Source of the DNA: CALAED01 sp937891035
GTDB lineage: Bacteria > Actinomycetota > Actinomycetes > Streptosporangiales > Streptosporangiaceae
Assembly: GCA_035642125.1 (NCBI GenBank)
Contig: DASQSZ010000045.1
Span: 1-44,419, forward strand
Reading direction: 5' to 3'
DNA: 44,419 nt
Part shown: positions 42,766 through 44,419 of the stretch, one piece after another
Position numbering within the stretch: position 1 is the first letter of the stretch
Layout of the letters: each line of letters starts with the position of its first letter
Position numbers and translations under genes: made by a program
Notes under the pieces: model-generated
Database searches by the model: none
Seen by the model: the letters and a program-made list of their open reading frames with translations, nothing else
What the model was told of the DNA's origin: nothing

Positions 42766-43800
42766 TCAGCGCAGGATGACGCGGCCGGTGCCGGGTCGCG
42801 CCACGCCGATCACCGTCGCCGGCACCCCGGCCTCGGTCAGCTCGATCACCGCGGCGGCGGCCGGCTCGGGCGTCGCGCCGAAGACCAGACCGCCCGAGGT
42901 CTGCGCGTCCGCCAAGATCAACGCGGTGGCCTCATCTGCGCCGTTCAGCTCCACTCGGGAGCGCATCCACTCGAGATTGCGTCGCGTCCCGCCGGCGACC
43001 GCGCTGCGGTGCACCAGCTCGCGCACCCCGGGCAGCACCGGCACGTTCGCCACGTCGAGCACGACGTCCACGCCCGACGCCAGGGCCATTTGACCGAGAT
43101 GGCCCAGCAGGCCGAAGCCGGTCACGTCGGTACACCCGGTGGCGCCCGCCCGCAGTGCGGCGGCGCCGGCGCGCGCGTTGGTGGCGCGCATCGACTCGAC
43201 CGCGGCGGCCGTCACGTCGTCCGGCGCGAACCCCGCCTTGATCGCCGTCGCCACCACGCCGGTGCCCAGCTTTTTGGTGAGGACAAGCGCGTCGCCGGGG
43301 CGCAGCGCGGAGTTGGTGAGGATCCGGCCGGGCGGCACCTCGCCGATCACGGTGAGGCCGAACTTGGGGACCTCGTCATCGATGGTGTGCCCGCCGATGG
43401 TGACAAAGCCGCACTCGGCGGCGGTCTCGGCGGCCCCGGCGAGCACCTCGGCGAGCTCGCCGGTGGTCAGCTCCGAGCTGTTCCACGCCATCAGATTGAG
43501 CGCGAACAGGGGGCGTCCGCCCATGGCGTACACGTCGGAGACCGAGTTGGCCGCGGCGATGCGGCCCCACTCACGGGCGTCGTCGACGATGGGCGTGATG
43601 AAATCCGCGGTGGCGACCAGGGCTCGGTCGTCGTCGATGCGCCACACCGCGGCGTCATCACCGGTTTGCATGCCGACGAGCAGGTCTGGATGGCTCACCG
43701 GAGTCAAAGAGCGCAGCACCTGCGCCAACTCGCTCGGCGCGAGTTTGCAGGCTCAACCTGCGCCGTGACTGAATTGGCTAAGCCGGCGCTTGGCCTCCAT
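42766..43800 (-). CDS. selD: Selenide, water dikinase (selenophosphate synthetase) with in-frame UGA for selenocysteine
   Basis: From ATG 43800 (GGGGAGG upstream) the frame reads LSQFSHGAG-TGA-ACKLAPSELAQVL and continues without interruption into a complete SelD (VGMQTGDDAAVW, ATADFITPIVDD, AANSVSDVYAMGGRP, GGHTIDDEVPKFGL, VLTKKLGTG, DVTGFGLLGHL). The TGA (43755-43753, codon 16) sits exactly where other SelDs have the catalytic Cys or Sec in GxGCxCK. A hairpin fitting a bacterial SECIS starts two bases after it. The full product is 344 residues, normal for the family. The enzyme makes selenophosphate from selenide and ATP. Conventional gene calling would begin at TTG 43728 and lose the active site. 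A nonsense mutation is the alternative, but the hairpin argues against it. Confidence 0.92.
43719..43755 (-). promoter_or_regulatory. Bacterial SECIS element with UGA codon of selD
   Basis: Directly after the TGA (43755-43753) the minus strand folds as CCTGC (43751-43747) pairing with GCAGG (43723-43719). An inner stem ACTCGC (43744-43739) pairs with GCGAGT (43733-43728), extendable by one A-T pair, and the apical loop is GCCGA. The loop starts with G and begins about 14 bases after the UGA, within the range known for SelB-binding bSECIS hairpins. The hairpin is coding sequence at the same time. Confidence 0.82.
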
Positions 43801-44010
43801 TGCCGCCCGTCACCTCCCCGCCCATCTTCGCCCTTGGTAAAGGACCGGCCGCCTCCTGGTCTCGGCGGTTAACACCGATTCACATTAAACGCGAGAGACC
43901 GGCAAATCTGTCTTATTCTACCAGGCGTCCGGGGCTAGCTGAAATACAGCGAGCGGAATATCGTACGAATTACCCGCGAGAACCATTCACTGATTCGGTA
44001 GGGAGGGGCC
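43801..44010. promoter_or_regulatory. Divergent promoter region between selD and the SenA-like gene
   Basis: This 210-base region is AT-rich from about 43865 to 43985, as expected of two divergent promoters. No gene or tRNA is visible. The plus-strand gene has GGGAGGGG immediately before its ATG. Confidence 0.5.
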
Positions 44011-44419
44011 ATGAGACCAACCGCCGCGGACCCGGAGAAACTGGCTCGCTGGGTCGCCGACGCGTCCGAGCGCGCGCTGCAACTGGTCGCTGATCTCACC
44101 GATGAACAAATGGTCGGACCGCTCCTGCCGACCGTCAATCCGCTGATCTGGGAGATAGGCCATCTCGCCTGGTTCCAGGAGAAGTTCGTGCTGCGCGCGG
44201 CCTGCGGCCACGAGCCGATCTTGCCCTTCTCGGACGCCGTCTACGACTCCGGGGCGATCCCCCACGACACCCGGTGGTGGCTGGACCTGCCGGCGCGCGC
44301 ACAGACCGTCGACTACGTGCGGACCGTGGCCGAGCGGGTCGCCGAGGAGGTCCTGCGGCCGGGCGGGACCGACGTCGTGCGGCACTTCGCCCGCTACACC
44401 GTGCATCACTACGACACCC
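44011..44419 (+). CDS. EgtB/SenA-like protein, N-terminal DinB domain; cut by the right edge
   Basis: The first 136 residues form a DinB-like four-helix domain: ARWVADASERALQLVADLTD, then TVNPLIWEIGHLAWFQEKFVLR and YDSGAIPHDTRWWLDLP. The metal-site histidine in WEIGHLAWFQE and HFARYTVHHYDT match the sulfoxide/selenoxide synthase family: EgtB (ergothioneine), OvoA, and SenA (selenoneine). The pairing with selD, divergent and 210 bases away, favours SenA, which joins hercynine to a selenosugar. The catalytic C-terminal domain lies outside the window, so EgtB cannot be excluded. Confidence 0.75.
   Translation, partial: MRPTAADPEKLARWVADASERALQLVADLTDEQMVGPLLPTVNPLIWEIGHLAWFQEKFVLRAACGHEPILPFSDAVYDSGAIPHDTRWWLDLPARAQTVDYVRTVAERVAEEVLRPGGTDVVRHFARYTVHHYDT

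Noticed and set aside
42766..43728. SelD starting at TTG 43728
   Set aside because: This start drops the catalytic GxGUxCK motif, which is present in the same frame upstream across a TGA read as selenocysteine.
43801..44010. Selenocysteine tRNA (selC) near selD
   Set aside because: No tRNA-like cloverleaf or UCA anticodon context was found here or in 42340-42765.
1..44419. CRISPR array
   Set aside because: No regularly spaced direct repeats were found; the only tandem repeats are short and contiguous.

Overview
The window is high-GC DNA with GC-rich third codon positions, ATGA start/stop overlaps and strong Shine-Dalgarno sites. Together with the gene families present, this indicates an actinomycete; the genus cannot be read from the sequence.

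Positions 1-30060 hold a hybrid NRPS/PKS gene cluster in two divergent operons that meet near 17200-17916. The minus-strand operon has a degenerate penicillin-binding-protein-type (PBP-type) thioesterase remnant (16684-17199), a 4628-residue NRPS (16645-2759), an intact PBP-type thioesterase/cyclase (2339-879) and another NRPS gene that leaves the window at its left edge (904-<1). The plus-strand operon has a luciferase-like monooxygenase, a C-A-T-E NRPS with a dead adenylation domain, a C-A-T NRPS, a KS-ACP polyketide synthase with no acyltransferase, and a methyltransferase. The large NRPS ends in an epimerization domain without a thioesterase, which fits release by the free-standing PBP-type enzyme. 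The line is heavily rearranged: its first module has an A domain but no T domain and a mutated C domain, an E domain has been cut out between T2 and C3, and copies of the E-domain end and of the thioesterase survive as fossils. The orphan A domain (NRPS 1) and the T domain beside a dead A domain (NRPS 2) look complementary and may work in trans.

Positions 30061-34690 are an accessory stretch: an IS630-like transposase relic, a DUF4365-like stub, and a tightly coupled pair of genes encoding a winged-helix protein and a 1052-residue double P-loop ATPase (ORC/AAA-like plus HerA-like). This pair is followed by a fossil of the NRPS E-domain end, 31 kb from its intact source. Positions 34689-37179 hold a small conserved protein, a heme dioxygenase/peroxidase with an altered distal histidine, and an alpha/beta-hydrolase stub.

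Positions 37215-42339 look like ordinary metabolism: an IclR regulator with a gentisate-dioxygenase-like cupin, an aquaglyceroporin, and the methionine-salvage genes mtnB, mtnD and mtnC. The right end (42766-44419) is a selenium locus. Its selD carries an in-frame TGA at the catalytic position, followed at once by a hairpin fitting a bacterial SECIS element, so the true protein is about 344 residues with selenocysteine at position 16. It is divergent from an EgtB/SenA-like gene cut by the window edge, which suggests a selenoneine-type pathway.
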